Source: Didymella arachidicola (lineage: Eukaryota; Ascomycota; Dothideomycetes; Pleosporales; Didymellaceae). From it: DNA of 64,000 nt. The stretch lies in assembly GCA_016630955.3 (NCBI GenBank), contig CM049999.1, forward strand, positions 682,001 to 746,000, written 5' to 3'. A model generated the notes under the pieces. That model was not told the DNA's origin. It made no database searches and worked only from the letters and a program-made list of their open reading frames with translations. Shown piece after piece: positions 45,867 to 57,842 of the stretch; within the stretch, counting starts at the first letter, position 1, and every line of letters begins with the position of its first letter. A program made the translations under genes and the position numbers.

Positions 45867-46435
45867 GCGCACACGCACGCGCACACGGCCGAGCAGGCGT
45901 CGTCGTGCGAGACGTTGGACTGCAGAGCCTCAGGCGGCGCATCCTGCATCTTGCATCTTGCATCTTGCATCTTGCATCTTGCGTCTTGCATCTTGCATCT
46001 TGGTTCGTGGCTCCTGGTTCTGCGCCCACGGCCTCCTCCACCGGATTCCAGCAGCCCAGCGCCGTCTCGCCGCTCCTCGCTGTGCCTCGCCGCCCGCCAA
46101 TCGCAGCCCAGCTGGCCGTCCCTGCCGCCAGTCCGGACCTCAGCCGCCCATGCAGCGCGCACGGGTCGCTTTGCCTTGCTTGCCCTCGCCCTGCCCGTCA
46201 CCATTCCTTCACACACCCCCAACCCTGCGCCGGCGCCGCCCAACGCGCCCGCGACTGAAGCCCTGCCCGCCGCACCGCCGCAACGCTGGTCGCTCACCAA
46301 CCGCATCTTCGGCCTCGGCCTGCGCGGCCTGTTCCCGGCTGCTGCGACCAACGGACCCCCTCGACCGCCGGCCTCGCGCCTCTGGAACCCGCAGAACAGC
46401 TCCCCGCGCCCGCCGCCCGCCGCCAGCAGTCGCTC

Positions 46436-46477
<42 letters not shown>

Positions 46478-46935
46478 GCCGCCGCCGCACGACGACGACG
46501 ACGACCACCCGCCCCCCTCGGCGCCGCGAGAGCCCAACGTCCCCGTCGAGCGCCCCCGCTCCGAGCGCGACGAGTATCCGCTGCTGACCCTGCCGCAGCG
46601 GCACCAGAGTCGCCAGAGCCCGGCCCCGAGCTCGCTGTTTGTCGAGCGTTCCACCCCCGGAGACGACCAGGCCCGCAGCGCGCGCACCAGCATCGCCCTG
46701 CCGCGCGACCACGCCCGCGCGCGCACCAGCCTGCAGCACGACCGCGAGTCCCGCTCGCCGACCGCTGGGCCCTCCATGGCCGTCGCCCACGATGCACCGC
46801 CGCCCAGCGCACCGCCCCGCTCAGACGCCCTCGACGTCGAAGCCGGCAAGCGCGCCACGCCCCAGAGTTCAGGCGGTCGAGTGAGCCTGCCCGGCAGCGG
46901 GAGGACGAGTCTGAGCAGGAGCCGCAGCAACAGGA

Positions 46936-46966
<31 letters not shown>

Positions 46967-47643
46967 TGCATCCGAGTTTCCCTGGGGCCCCTCGCACCCT
47001 TGCTTTCCGCACCCGAACCCGCATGTCCCCCTCGACAGCGAGCTGTACCAGACGACCAAGATCGTCCGCATCAAGCGCGACTGGATGGTCAAGGGAGACC
47101 TGGCCCCGACCTTTGCGAACCTGTACCCTGAGATCCTAGACCCCTTGGTCACCGAAGACGATTTTAGGGATATCGTCAAGAAGATCAACGACTCGCTCGT
47201 GGCGGCCTTCGACCCTTTTACTTTCCGCGCCTGGCTGGACGCCGTCATGGGCGCAGCGACGTTCTGGCTGTGGGACGACGTGGGCATGTCGGGCGTAAAG
47301 AAGCAGCTAAACGAGCTCGAGACGTGGATAGACCAGTGGAACAGGAAAGTGGGCGAGAAAGAGGCAGTCAAGATCATCCCATTGCGGCGCACGGGATACC
47401 TCACCGTATGAAATCCTCGTTACTACCTACATCTCAAATTACTAACAGCACTCCCAGCTCGACATCCAGATCCCAGACCCCCACCTAGGCCCCGACAACG
47501 GCACTGTATCCAGGCCAGACACTCGCGAAGACGACTTCACAAAAGGCATCCACCAGAAAAACGAAGATTACGCCAATTACAATATCCCCACCCCGACACT
47601 CCAGGTCAACTCCTTGCCAACCGCTATCGAGACACGGTCGTAG
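45867..47643 (+). CDS. ERF4-like palmitoyltransferase subunit (start unresolved)
   Basis: The C-terminal domain is clear: TKIVRIKRDWMVKGDLAPTF, EILDPLVTEDDFRDIVKKIN, NELETWIDQWNRKVGEKE. This is the ERF4/Golgin A7 (GCP16) domain. ERF4 partners the DHHC enzyme ERF2 at the ER to palmitoylate Ras. A 52-bp intron (47406-47457, GTATGAA..TTACTAACAG..CAG) separates a last exon starting LDIQIPDPHLG and ending at 47643. The frame is open back to 45867 and looks translated from at least 46285 (SLTNRIFGLGLRGLF, a run of 13 Gln, Pro/Arg-rich linker). The first in-frame ATG is only at 46776, which would give 271 residues. An unseen upstream exon is more likely. The start given is the upper limit of the open frame, not a start codon. 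Confidence 0.75.
45939..46001 (+). repeat. Nine tandem copies of the heptamer GCATCTT
   Basis: Seven perfect and two single-base-variant copies (GCATCCT, GCGTCTT) in head-to-tail order. The unit is 7 bp, so each change of one copy shifts the reading frame. Confidence 0.95.
46437..46475 (+). repeat. (CAG)13 microsatellite coding for polyglutamine
   Basis: Thirteen uninterrupted CAG codons in the reading frame of the ERF4-like protein, followed by CCG and GAC codon runs (Pro and Asp). Confidence 0.9.
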
Positions 47644-48306
47644 TACACCCCCGTCTCGAGTCGAAGCCTGACAGGCCTCGGCTAGGAATCTGCCGTGTCG
47701 TGTTTTGAGGTTTCGGCGGATAGGCGTTGCTGATACATTTTTCTTGTTTTTCGTTGGCGCGCACTGCATCACGGTTATGATTAGACTACACGCTCGCCTC
47801 AAGGCTTTACTTTTTTCCTTTTTTTCTTTTTTCGTTTCTTTTCCTCATGGCTGGTTTTTTTGTTGGGGGTTGGTTGTGTGTGTGCATTCGCGCGAGTCGA
47901 TACCCAGATACTTGTTTGTCTTTGTCTTGTCTTGCTGAAAGTATGTGTTAAATCAAGTGGAGTGGAGTGTAATAGGCATAGCTTAGCGCAGTGTAGCGCA
48001 GCGTAGCGGAGCTGTTTAATTCTGAGGTTCAAGTGCGTGTGTGCTCTTAATAGTTTTTTTTTTTTTTTTTTTTTTTCCTCTGGTGAAGGTTAAGGAGGAG
48101 ATTCGGGAGGAGATGGACTAAGTCTAAGCATGTTACTCTTCTGTGTTTCTGAGAAATCGGGATGAAATGAAATCCACCCCTTGCTATGTCAAGTCGTCTC
48201 TCCCGTTGACTGAAGCATCGAGCTTCCGGACTGCCTCTGTATAACTACACCATTTATGCACAATACCACAGCAGCGGACTCGGACGCGTCTCTCTTCTAA
48301 TCAATG
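47644..48306. other. 3' region of the ERF4-like gene
   Basis: 660 bp with no gene. It includes T-rich stretches, a cluster of short TAGCGCAG/TAGCGGAG units near 47980-48010 and a run of 23 T at 48054-48076. Confidence 0.5.
48054..48076 (+). repeat. Poly(T) tract of 23 bases
   Basis: Uninterrupted T run, about 410 bp after the ERF4-like stop codon. Confidence 0.95.
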
Positions 48307-48781
48307 CCGTAGCGCGCACCCTAGAGTCTGTAACTTAGGCAGGATATAATATTATACTTGCAAAATGTTTCTATTAAGCTTTTAGGCTGCAATACACCAG
48401 AGTTTGTATATTACAAGTATAGGTCTATTATAATCTGCCTTGCTATTAAGGCCTCTAAGATATTACTCTAACAGCATGTCCTACCTCTGTTAGAGCTAAA
48501 CACTATCATGATTGCCTGCATGCACACTAAGCATGCAGGCAGAGGGTAAGGCAGCGGAGAGGGTACCTTGGGAGTTAGGTGTTGTTAACCTTAAAAGGCA
48601 GGCACTTACCTGCTCCTTCCTCTTGTAGTAACAGAGGAGGATTCTAACAGCATGTTGAGCCTAACATAATGTTACTCTAATACTATATTACGGGCCTATT
48701 GCTACGACATGCTATAAGGAAGTGACATGCTTTTAATAGCATGCCCTACACATGTCATCGACCCTAAGGTGCGCGCTACGG
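48307..48781. mobile_element. MITE-like AT-rich element with 22-bp terminal inverted repeats
   Basis: The left end (48307-48328, CCGTAGCGCGCACC...) and the right end (48760-48781) are reverse complements over 22 bases with two mismatches. The 431 bp between them are AT-rich and non-coding. Inside are a perfect 11-bp hairpin (48513-48523 with 48531-48541, 7-base loop) and a direct repeat TCTAACAGCATGT (48467-48479 and 48643-48655). The structure fits a non-autonomous DNA transposon. I find no certain target-site duplication. Confidence 0.6.
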
Positions 48782-48804
48782 TGATCTATCTCTGCTCTTT
48801 CAGC

Positions 48805-49440
48805 TGCTGATACCCATTGTATGCATGGTAACATGAAACGATCAGACTGAGTACCGAGCTTATCGCAGTGATGAAGACACCGATGATCGTCGCCATGAAC
48901 ATCCTCCTCTCACAATCGATGAGGAATACTACTGTAGCCACCATGTCCACTGCCCGGGTTTGGTCGATCTGAACAACAACCCCCTGACTTTGTCCATTGG
49001 TGCCAGGAAATCAGTACGTCATGAGCTCGGTTTGTGTCGAATCAGTATGCTCCCTGATGGCTTTGATGATGCTCAAGAATTTGTCGTGCGAGTTGAGAAC
49101 CATGGCACATGTCATCTCTGGAATGTATGAGGTCGTTAACTCGCTATAGTACTTCCAGACATTTCCTCAGCCCAGTCCTGTGCTCCAAGGGCAAGTTCCA
49201 TCTGTTCATACACTTGTTACAAAATTTCCAGCTCCGGAGTTCTGTGCCGAGTCTCCCCAGAACATCGTCGTTGGGCTTACGTAAAGGGTAGGGGTCATCG
49301 AGATTGGCCATCTCGAGTTGGGAAAGAGGAACTGTATGCGGGTCCTTTGTTGTTGCTATTGGCCTGTCAGATTTCTTCATCTGCAGCATGCACCTAATGT
49401 GCAGCTCTGTGCCGCTTACAAGATGTGCCACGTCAGGAAT
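48805..49440 (-). pseudogene. Decayed gene for a membrane-anchored protein
   Basis: The minus strand shows protein-like sequence broken by a frame change and a stop. The first part (from about 49440) reads LVSGTELHIRCMLQMKKSD through DDPYPLRKPNDDVLGRLG. Near 49160 the coding sense moves to another frame: VWKYYSELTTSYIPEM, SHDKFLSIIKAIREHTD. A TGA follows in MTY*FPGTNG. The frame then continues to a hydrophobic C-terminal helix (MATIIGVFITAISSVLSLI), ending KEQR and a stop. A spliced functional gene is possible, but the only GT..AG solution for the TGA is 34 bp, shorter than any other intron here. I do not recognise the family. Confidence 0.45.
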
Positions 49441-49729
49441 TGTTTACCCCGCTCAGCTTGATACACGTTCCTTCCACCGAAATTATTGGGTTCATCAAGG
49501 CGCCCGGTATCGACCAGTCAAGCTCAAGAGACTTCCCAATCATTTAGGTCCTCGCACTCTCCAGATCAGTGTTCCTCACCAAGGCCTGTCCTCCTCGGGC
49601 CTATCACCGACGCATGGACCGTTCACGTCAACAAGATCATGTCCCTTTCGACCGGTTCACAGACGGTTCACATGGATCCAAGCTTAGAACAAAGTCAACA
49701 GCTAAATCCACATCCTGGAACATTTCCTC

Positions 49730-50862
49730 CTCAGAGAAGAACAATCGGCGGGTTGCAGGTCTTTGGTTTCGACATACCACCAGCGACGCAGCGTCGCTAT
49801 GTAATGTTCCGAAGAAGGCTCTGGGATGGTCTTGTTTCTTACCTTGATTCGAAAGGCAAGCCTACCAGGGGCCTATCCATAACTCTACGAACCCTTGGAC
49901 AACACCAGCGGAGGACCAACACCTGTTTAGTCGTCTTCTGCCGAGAAGCCGCGCAGAGAAGAACGGAGAAATATCTTTACAAGCCCGTTGCTCGATCTCT
50001 GTGGCAAGGTTCCGATGCGGCAGATATTCACCAGGCCATAGTGGTCCCGCTGGCAGTCGAATAGACAGCATTTGAGGGCCCCATAGAAATGTTTGGTGAT
50101 TCCTATAGCGGCTTCGGCGGCGCCATGGTCGAAGTGAAAGTGGATGGCAAGTCTTCCTTTGCGACAATCGGAGGAGATGTTTTGTTTCCCTTTCAGGGTG
50201 GTATAGGAGAACCATACGGATCACCTGCTAGACACGTCTTCGGCCTTGCTGGGGGTGACAGCATCGAGACCTCCGATTTCGATGTTCATTCAAACAAATC
50301 AGACTTCAGTGACTAGTACGACGACGACGACGAATCTCAAGACCATACGACGTCATGGTTCTCTCCACAGGATTCCCCTCAAGCTCCACCACTCAAAGCT
50401 GAGTCCCAGGTGCAAAGCGACGGCTTGGCCAATGTGGATACTGCTCGGAGAATTCCCCTCATCCGATTCCGAGCCACCAAAACCTGTCGTTGTAGCATCA
50501 TGCCTTTGCGCAGCAGACGACATTGGCACTCGATCAGTACTCAAATCGCAGTCGCTGATCCGAATACGCCGTATAAAAGTGCGACATGGTCCCAGTCGTC
50601 TGTTAATGAGACCATTAGTGGACTACAACAGAACAGAGCTCGATTAGCAAACAAGGGCTTTATGCTTTCGATGGAGATTGACGCGCTTTATGCACAATTC
50701 GATGGTAATGAGCAAGAAAAAGAAGAAGAAGAAGAAGAAGAAGCAAGGATCAAAATGACCATAGAGGAACTCGAAGAAGTGTGTACCTTACAATGGCCCA
50801 AAGACGCCGATGTGAATACCAAGGCTCCGACAGGTCAGGTCCATAAGGTGGAGGATACATGA
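49730..50862 (+). pseudogene. Decayed fungal gene of unknown function
   Basis: One plus-strand frame gives continuous protein-like sequence interrupted by two TAG stops. The first part ends IHQAIVVPLAVE at TAG 50062-50064. After it come FGDSYSGFGGAMVEVKVDG and SSFATIGGDVLFPFQGG, the second TAG (50314-50316), then an acidic DDDDES stretch and, further on, a Glu run. A neighbouring frame near 50450-50560 also looks coding (GEFPSSDSEPPKPVVVAS), suggesting a frameshift. The central block resembles large unnamed dothideomycete proteins with a possible trypsin-like fold (from memory, weak). Both TAGs could come from CAG by C-to-T change. Confidence 0.5.
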
Positions 50863-51480
50863 AAAGGCCATGTTGTATGATCGGCACGGACGACGTATTC
50901 GAATATATGGCCTTTGAAGGCGGATCATGCCATGTAGCTTGAATCTGAAGATCAAAGTAGTAAGGCGAATGATCCCTACTTTGCAGAACACCATGCTACG
51001 CGATGTCATGGTATATGAACGAAAAGATCGTGATGTGATGTCTCCTTATTTTTCCGCACGAGGCATGTAAGCTCGTCCATAAGAAGCAGCAAATGCCTTA
51101 AGGCGAGTGCCCCGAAGCAGTGTGATAGGGTGAGGGTATTGCGTATTATCAGGACTTTGTTGATCATTATGATACTCGTCCTCCGTCCTTCGCACCATAC
51201 GATATAAACCCGGGCCAGATGACAGGTTGATAAATCACTCAAGATTGGCACATATTGGTATGGGATAAGATATAGATGAATGTTGGTGTTAGACCAATCA
51301 AAAGCTGTTCGCATTGTACGACCTGAGATATAAAGCACCTGACAGCCTCATTAGCTATCTTGATATGGAACAATATAAGAACCGAACGCCATGCTATGCA
51401 ATGCAACAAAGGGTAAGGTCGTAAGACTACCTTCTACCACACCGATCCCTGCACGGAGCGGTTGCTTTTTCCTATATGTA
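50863..51480. other. 3' region of the histidine kinase gene
   Basis: About 620 bp, moderately AT-rich, with no gene seen. It should contain the 3' UTR of the minus-strand kinase. Confidence 0.5.
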
Positions 51481-54400
51481 TCATGCCGCAGTCGAAACAG
51501 TCGATGTTACACCTGCTGGAGCCTCCGTCTGCCGGTCAGCAGTGACTCCTTCCAATTGCTTTGTCAGCTTTGCGAAGCTAACCGGCTTCATGATGTACGA
51601 ATCCACACCAGCCGTATAGGCCTTCTTCTGATCCGTCACGCTCGCGAGCCCAGTCAACGCGATGATCATCGAGTGCTGCGGCGATTGCGATGGTGAGAGT
51701 TGTTTATTGTACTCTGCCTCAATCTTGCGGATCTGCCTCGTGGCTTCGAAACCATCCATGACAGGCATCGAGAGGTCCATGAGGATAATCTCTGGCGGCG
51801 CAGAGGGGTTGGAATGGAGGAGCGTACGGTATGTGTTTACTGCTTGGAGTCCATCCGAGGCGCTTGTTATCGAGGTGTAGCCGCGCCTCTTCATGCCGAC
51901 TTGAAGAAGGCGAAGGTTGATGGTGTTATCATCAACCAGGAGAACGCGACTTGCAGAAGGCGCAGATAGGGTTACTGCAGCTGAAGCAACCTTCGAGCTT
52001 GCATAGAGAGCGTCGGATGTGGCGGAGACCTTTGGTAAGACACTGTCTGAAGGTTCCGTTTTTGTAGAGACTGATATTGTGGTGCTGATCATAGCGCTTG
52101 TAATAATAGGGTTGGATAGCTGCCCTGAAAGCTTGAGGTTGTCCTGAGCAATTGTCGGGGCCCGAGCAGGCCCAGTCTCGCCATGAGAGATGCTCAGAGC
52201 CTGTGTCGCGACTGTCATGCTGTCGAATCCGTCTGCTGCTTTGTCAAGCTGTGTAGATCCCGCGGTGTTAGTCCATAAGCGGTCGTGGCAGACCTGCAGA
52301 GCTCGAATAAGCTTCTGTGGCCCGATGGGGTAACGGACATCTTCGATATTTCTCTTGTTCGCATGCCACCACTCCTTAGCAGGACCGGGGCCACGTAGCA
52401 CGAGGACCACTGTCGCACATCCGGGAACAGAAAGCTCGGGTGCGTCGCGCAATAGAGCATCGAGACGAGGTGCCTCAACGATAACGATATCAAACGAACA
52501 GCCCTTCCGCCATTCGCTGACGGAACATCCAGCCCATGCATCTAAATATTTTGTCAGACTGTCCTGCAGCAGTCGGGATGCATCTCGCCTGATGCTCGTC
52601 GTCTCTGGATCGTCAGGCCAGTAGATGGCAAGTGAATGACCGCTACTCCGATCGTGTGTCAGCTGTGTGCTGCGCTGGTCGTAAGAAATACCATTGTCCA
52701 CTGTGGGCGGAGTCGACTTCGGTAGCGCATAGTCCTTTGACTCTACAGCCGGCTTTCTGACCACTGGGATCTTGACGGTAGCCTTTGTTCCAACTCCGAC
52801 TGTGGATTCGATGTCGATGTGACCTCCAAGAGTATTGACGATTGACTTCACAAGTGAAAGCCCAAGCCCAATGCCAGGCGCTTGGTTCGATTCCTGAGCG
52901 AAAGGTGTGAAAAGCTTGTCCCGCAGGTACGCGGGAGACATTCCTTGTCCAGAGTCTCTGACTGTCAATATCGCGACCTCAGTGGCATCCTTTTCAGATT
53001 TTTGTGTCTCAAGCTTGATGTGGACAAACCCGGCTTTGGTGTACTTGAGTGAGTTTCCGACTAGGTTCATGACAATTCGGCGCATCGAACCCGGTTCGCA
53101 CCAGTACATCCAGTCCTGCTTTGCAATTTCGACAATGACCTCTACATCTGGCCTGCGAGGAGCGGCAATCGCCAATTCGCTTGGTGTCTTGTTGTGAGAT
53201 ACTGTGTCTCCAGTCTCTTCATAAAATGCTCTGTTTCGGGGATCATTGAAAGCGTGTCCTGTGGCTACGCCTTCAACGACCTCTTCTGTCACGGTCGCGA
53301 GGTCTATATTGCGGTGCGCGCTGAGGTCCGTTTGGAGACCATTTGAACGTGTTGAGGGCAGATCATCTGCAAGCGCTGGGATGCCGTTGCCTGCCTTGTT
53401 CTTCTCAAAAGCGTTGATTTTGCTGTAATCCAGGACCATATTGACGGTATCAAGGAGTGTTCTTGCGCAGCTCTCTGCGGTGTTGACCAACGACTGTTGG
53501 AATGACGAACACTCGGTGTCCTGTAGGAACTCACAAGATGCCAGGATCCCGTGAAGTGGCGATCGCAGCTCATGGGAGATCGATCCAATAAAATCGTTTT
53601 TTTGGTCACTCGTTTTCAGGTTTGCAAGTCTCAGCAATTCTGTGTCGACGCAATTGTTAAAGGTTATGCAGTGAAGGAACTCAAGTTCGTGCGAAAAGTT
53701 GCGATAATCGGAGTGGTTATAGATGAAGCAAGCAGCTGACCGGCTCGTCGTTGAGTCCCATGTTGGTATGAACATGATCTGTCGAGCTCCCGGGAAGTGG
53801 GCACGTATCTTTGTGCAGTCTGCAGTCGATCTTTGACGTCGTCTCTTTGATCTGGGTCGGCCATTGTGCATGGATTCGCTCTCTGACAGGTCGGAGAGCT
53901 CCTGCCCTTCTTGATCGAACGTAAACATCCTTCCGCGTGGATACCGCTTGATCAATTTCAAGAGCTCTTCAGGTGCAAAAGGCTCGAACTCCGGCTGTTC
54001 AGGTGACGTGTCGACCATTTGGTGAGCGTGTGCAAGAACCTCAGTGGTACCGTTGCCTTTTCTCCACACTTCCGGGCTTGAGGATTGTGTGTTGGGGCCG
54101 CTCGTAGCTGCAGCCTCGACCCTACTCTGCCTACTTTGCGGACGCTCTTGCATTCGCATTCCCTGAGCGACTACTGGCTGACCATTTCCTTGCGATAGGC
54201 TGGTCGCCAGTGCTGTGTCAAGGAAAAGTACGCCTCCTCCGCCCTCTTCGATGTCCATTGCCTCGTACAATAGTTCTGCAGCGCGCGTAATCACTTCAAT
54301 ACGTGCTGCGCCGTCAGCATTCCGCTTGGAGTCAGCATCCGAGTCTGGATCTGTGGACTCGCCGTGATCGCTGTAGCGTCGCCTGTGCTTTGCATCCTCA

Positions 54401-55156
54401 CAGACTGGATCAACAAATGCTGATAAGCATTCATTCATCTTGAAGGTTCGTTGGCGGTCTTTCTTGTCCCTACTCATTTCAAGATGTTGGATGACATTGT
54501 CTGCCATCACACCAAGGAAGGCTTTCTCGCTTGGGTTAAGTGCTGGCCTGAGTTTGGCATCCAAGATGTAGATCGATCCAATGTTGATGCCTCTGCTGGT
54601 GCGCAAGGGCACACCTGCATAGTATCTGAAATGCGGCGGTCCGGCTATGAAGTCAAGGGTGTTAAACCGAGGATCGTGGCTTAAATCAAGCACTTCGAAA
54701 CATGCCACGCCGCCCTCAGGTGGCGGCGGCGTTGAAATGGTGTGTTCGCAGAGTCGCCCTGCTTTAGGAACTCTGACGCACTGCATGTTGTGTCAGCCAT
54801 GCCGTTGTGTGCATTGAGATTCTCGCGCCGCTGATAGGTGCACCTACGCCAGCCCAAATTGCATCGTCGGGGTCGTCATATTTTTCAGCATTGTCCAGAT
54901 GAACCGTTTTCGTACTTTCGGCAACGAAATATTGCGTCTCCTCGTCGATTAATGAAACCATCGCGCGCTCTGCATGTAGCCGCCATGCTGCGAGTTGCGC
55001 ATGCGCTGTCAAGACGGTGTCTACGGATGCGGGACCCTTCGGAGGCGAAAAATACTTGTAGAGCTCTCGCGCTCTTTTACGGTCGTCGTCGGTGTTTTGA
55101 GGCAACCCCTCGTACGGGCGGCTCGTGATCGAGCAGTTCGTCGAGCAGTCTGCCAT
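51481..55156 (-). CDS. Hybrid histidine kinase with N-terminal GAF domain
   Basis: Exons 55156-54848 and 54780-51481 (67-bp intron, GTAGGTG..GCTGACACAACATGCAG) give 1202 residues. The N-terminus has the GAF-type region typical of a large Pezizomycotina kinase family: ARELYKYFSPPKGPASVDTV, IWAG/CVRVPKAGRLCEHTI, FRYYAGVPLRTSRGINIGSI (about 30-230). A disordered linker follows. The HisKA H-box is FIGSISHELRSPLHGILAS (His ~505). The ATPase has MNLVGNSLKYT (N box), DSGQGMS and GIGLGLSLVKS. A C-terminal receiver has DDN (~1050), phospho-acceptor Asp in LMDLSMPVMDG (~1103) and Lys in MKPVS. All catalytic residues are present. Signal would pass to an HPt protein such as Ypd1. No membrane segment is seen, so it is probably cytosolic. 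The stimulus is unknown. Confidence 0.93.
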
Positions 55157-57842
55157 TTTGGCGAGATGGGTGTTGAAGCAGAGCGCTCATGGCTTGGCAA
55201 GGCTCGAGGGCAGTGCCCTTATTATCTAAAAAGACTGGATTAACGGTCTTTCTCTCCACAGCCAGTTAGCCCGAGCGACTATGTGCCGGTGACACCGGTT
55301 GCGCCATTGAGTGGCTCAGGGTCCAGAAGCTCTGAGGCTTGAGCCACACGGTCGCACGTGGAAAGTTTCAGAGGGATCTACAAAGCGGATTCCTTATATT
55401 GTCTGAGAGCGATAGACTTCTTTGAACAAGACAATGAGGCAGCTGTGTGACCTGTCCTGTACATTGCGCGCAGCACTGGTCGTATTAGTAGATGAGCATG
55501 GCGTTCGTTGCCGGCTTCCAACGCCGTGGCTGGTGTCCTTTGAGTCGGACCGAAGGGCAAATACGCCGCTGAGCGCATACGTTGATCTAGACCTGGGCAT
55601 AATCTTGACCAGTTCAACACTGATAACGCCCAATAGATATCCTGGCAATCCCCCACAAAGATTGCCATGCGTAAGTCGTGAGGTGTTGCAAAATTCCCAT
55701 AGCTGACGTCAGTTCTCGCATTCGAATTCTGGCCGCCTGTGCTCCACTCTCGGAAAGAACCCATTTGGTGCAGACCGCCTCCGACACGAAAGCGAGGTCC
55801 ACAATATTGGAACCTGGATTGATCGCAGCGTTCGGCTGCACGGCTTCAATTCTCCGAGGACTGCAACCAAGGTTCGCGCTGCTATGACTCTATACCTGTT
55901 CCCGTCTACTGCATCATATCTTCGATCGTGAGGGGCTGGCAACATGCTTGTTCTCTGATCCGTGACTTTGGCATGCTAGTAAAGCGTAAAGGTATTCACG
56001 GGGGTGTGTGCCAGCTTATTCAGTGGAACCTGAATCTTCCAGAGGTGTCAAGCCGTCCACCATTGACTGTAGGGTGCAGTAGTATTCGAATGGCTCGATT
56101 ATACTTGATTCCGAGTTTCGCTCCGTCTTTCGAAGTATCAGGACTCGAGTTTGCGTCGTCCCGCGTTTTCCAGGTGCTGTTCAGGTCCGGTATAGGAGTC
56201 GATCAGGCCAAGTTCCTTGTCCATGTTAAGGTCTTCAATTGCGGAAACATTTATTTCGTCTCCCGGTCAGGCCAGTCCGTCGTTTAAACCCATACTCTTA
56301 GGCTTCCCGACGCGTCTAAGCCTGCATAGGTATCCTCTCGAGGAAACGGAATGTTCTCATCTCAAGGTCCATGTATCTGTTGTTGCGACGGACCGCCCTC
56401 GTGTCGCCCAGATGCAATAGTAGAGCTGCTTCGAATTAGTAGATTGAGTTGTACAAGAAGAAGAGGATGCGCTGCCGTGGGAGATAACACACCGTCCCGA
56501 CTGACTAGGAAGGTGCATAGCACGTGTCAGCCGAATCCTTCGCTCCTGCCTTTCTTAAAGTCCGCAAATCGATGCCTGGTACAGACATTGCTTCAGATTC
56601 TGTTGATCGGATAGACGCGCAGCAAATCTGATAGGATATTCAAAGTATGCAGAGAGTTGTAGGTTGTGCGTCTATTCGTGACATCTAGACTGGGGGCACC
56701 AAGTTTGAGAGACACGCACGCAAAGTCGTAGGTAACAAATCGAACGTATCCGACACTTCCTTATAATCATGCTTGATCCCCATGACGAAGTACAGCTGTG
56801 GCAATTGTTGCTCCCGCTCACTCCAGTGGAGCTTTACAGTTAGACTGTTGAAGCCAGAGCTCAAGATAGTCTCTCGACGCTGGCTGAAAAAATTGCTCCA
56901 GAACTAAATGCAAAGGTAGCAACCAGCCTCGGCCGAACTTGTGATGATCGCATGTCCATCCTCTGGTCGTGACTGATGAGTGTTGTCAGGACACCAACGA
57001 GACCAGCGCTACCCAAACTTTTGGTGTGCTCGTGATTCGAGCTTCGCGCAAAGATTGCACTAACTCATGGCGACCAGTTCCTTCTGGTATCGTCTCTGGC
57101 GAATCGTTCAAAGCATTACTCACAAGACGGGTCGGCCCCCTGCCAGATCTGCTACGTTGAGATGAAGCGTGAATGAGGTCGACGTCTGCGACCGACAGAT
57201 ATACCAACTGTGCTTTGGACGCCGGCGGAAAGTGCGTAGGGCCTACGATAGAGATATCTTTTCGCCGCACTCAATGAAGCTCGAAGATCGTGGGCGAAGA
57301 AGGGCGGCCTTCATCTAGTCTGACAAGATGAGTTGGCCAGTCTTACGATCAAAGTGCATTGCCAGCCATATCGCGCTCCTGCCGCACAGACGCGTTGGTG
57401 TTGTGGAGTGATGCATGCCTGGAAGTCGGCTGTTCCACAGGCGAGGTTGGCGCGAGTGACATGGTCTAGCACCGGTGCACCTCCCGTCAGCCCACGACGG
57501 ATCAACGGGTGTACTGTTCTCCGGCGCGAGGACGCAGTGATTGGACTGGGCCGCTGTTGATCCTAAATCGTCAGGGTCCAGGGACACGGCAGCATTGTAC
57601 GTTCCTGTGCATCGACCGCTGATGTGAGCGGCCTAAAGGTGGGCGCATTGCCTCCTCTTTGTGCTCTCCAGTCGTTGTTTTCTTGCGCCAAAAGTTGTCT
57701 CACTTCGTTCTTCTCGCGTTGCTTTCTCAGCTGCAGTGACGGTCGGGTGTCTCTTCCCCTCTCGAACATCACGAATCGCGTTGCTCGCGTACCTGACTTC
57801 CGCGACCGGCCGACGGGCTGACTCTCCGCGGCCACTACCACC
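55157..57842. other. Gene-free interval between the histidine kinase and ERG3
   Basis: 2.7 kb between divergent genes. Open frames in both strands (the longest, 55378-55764 minus and 57563-57967 minus) have no recognisable domain and uneven composition. I see no repeats or RNA genes. The two promoters must lie at its ends. A C/T-rich leader precedes the ERG3 start. Confidence 0.5.

Noticed and set aside
45860..47404. Minus-strand frame of 514 codons opposite the ERF4-like gene
   Set aside because: Antisense shadow of a GC-rich gene. The ERF4 domain on the plus strand, with a proper intron, is the real signal.
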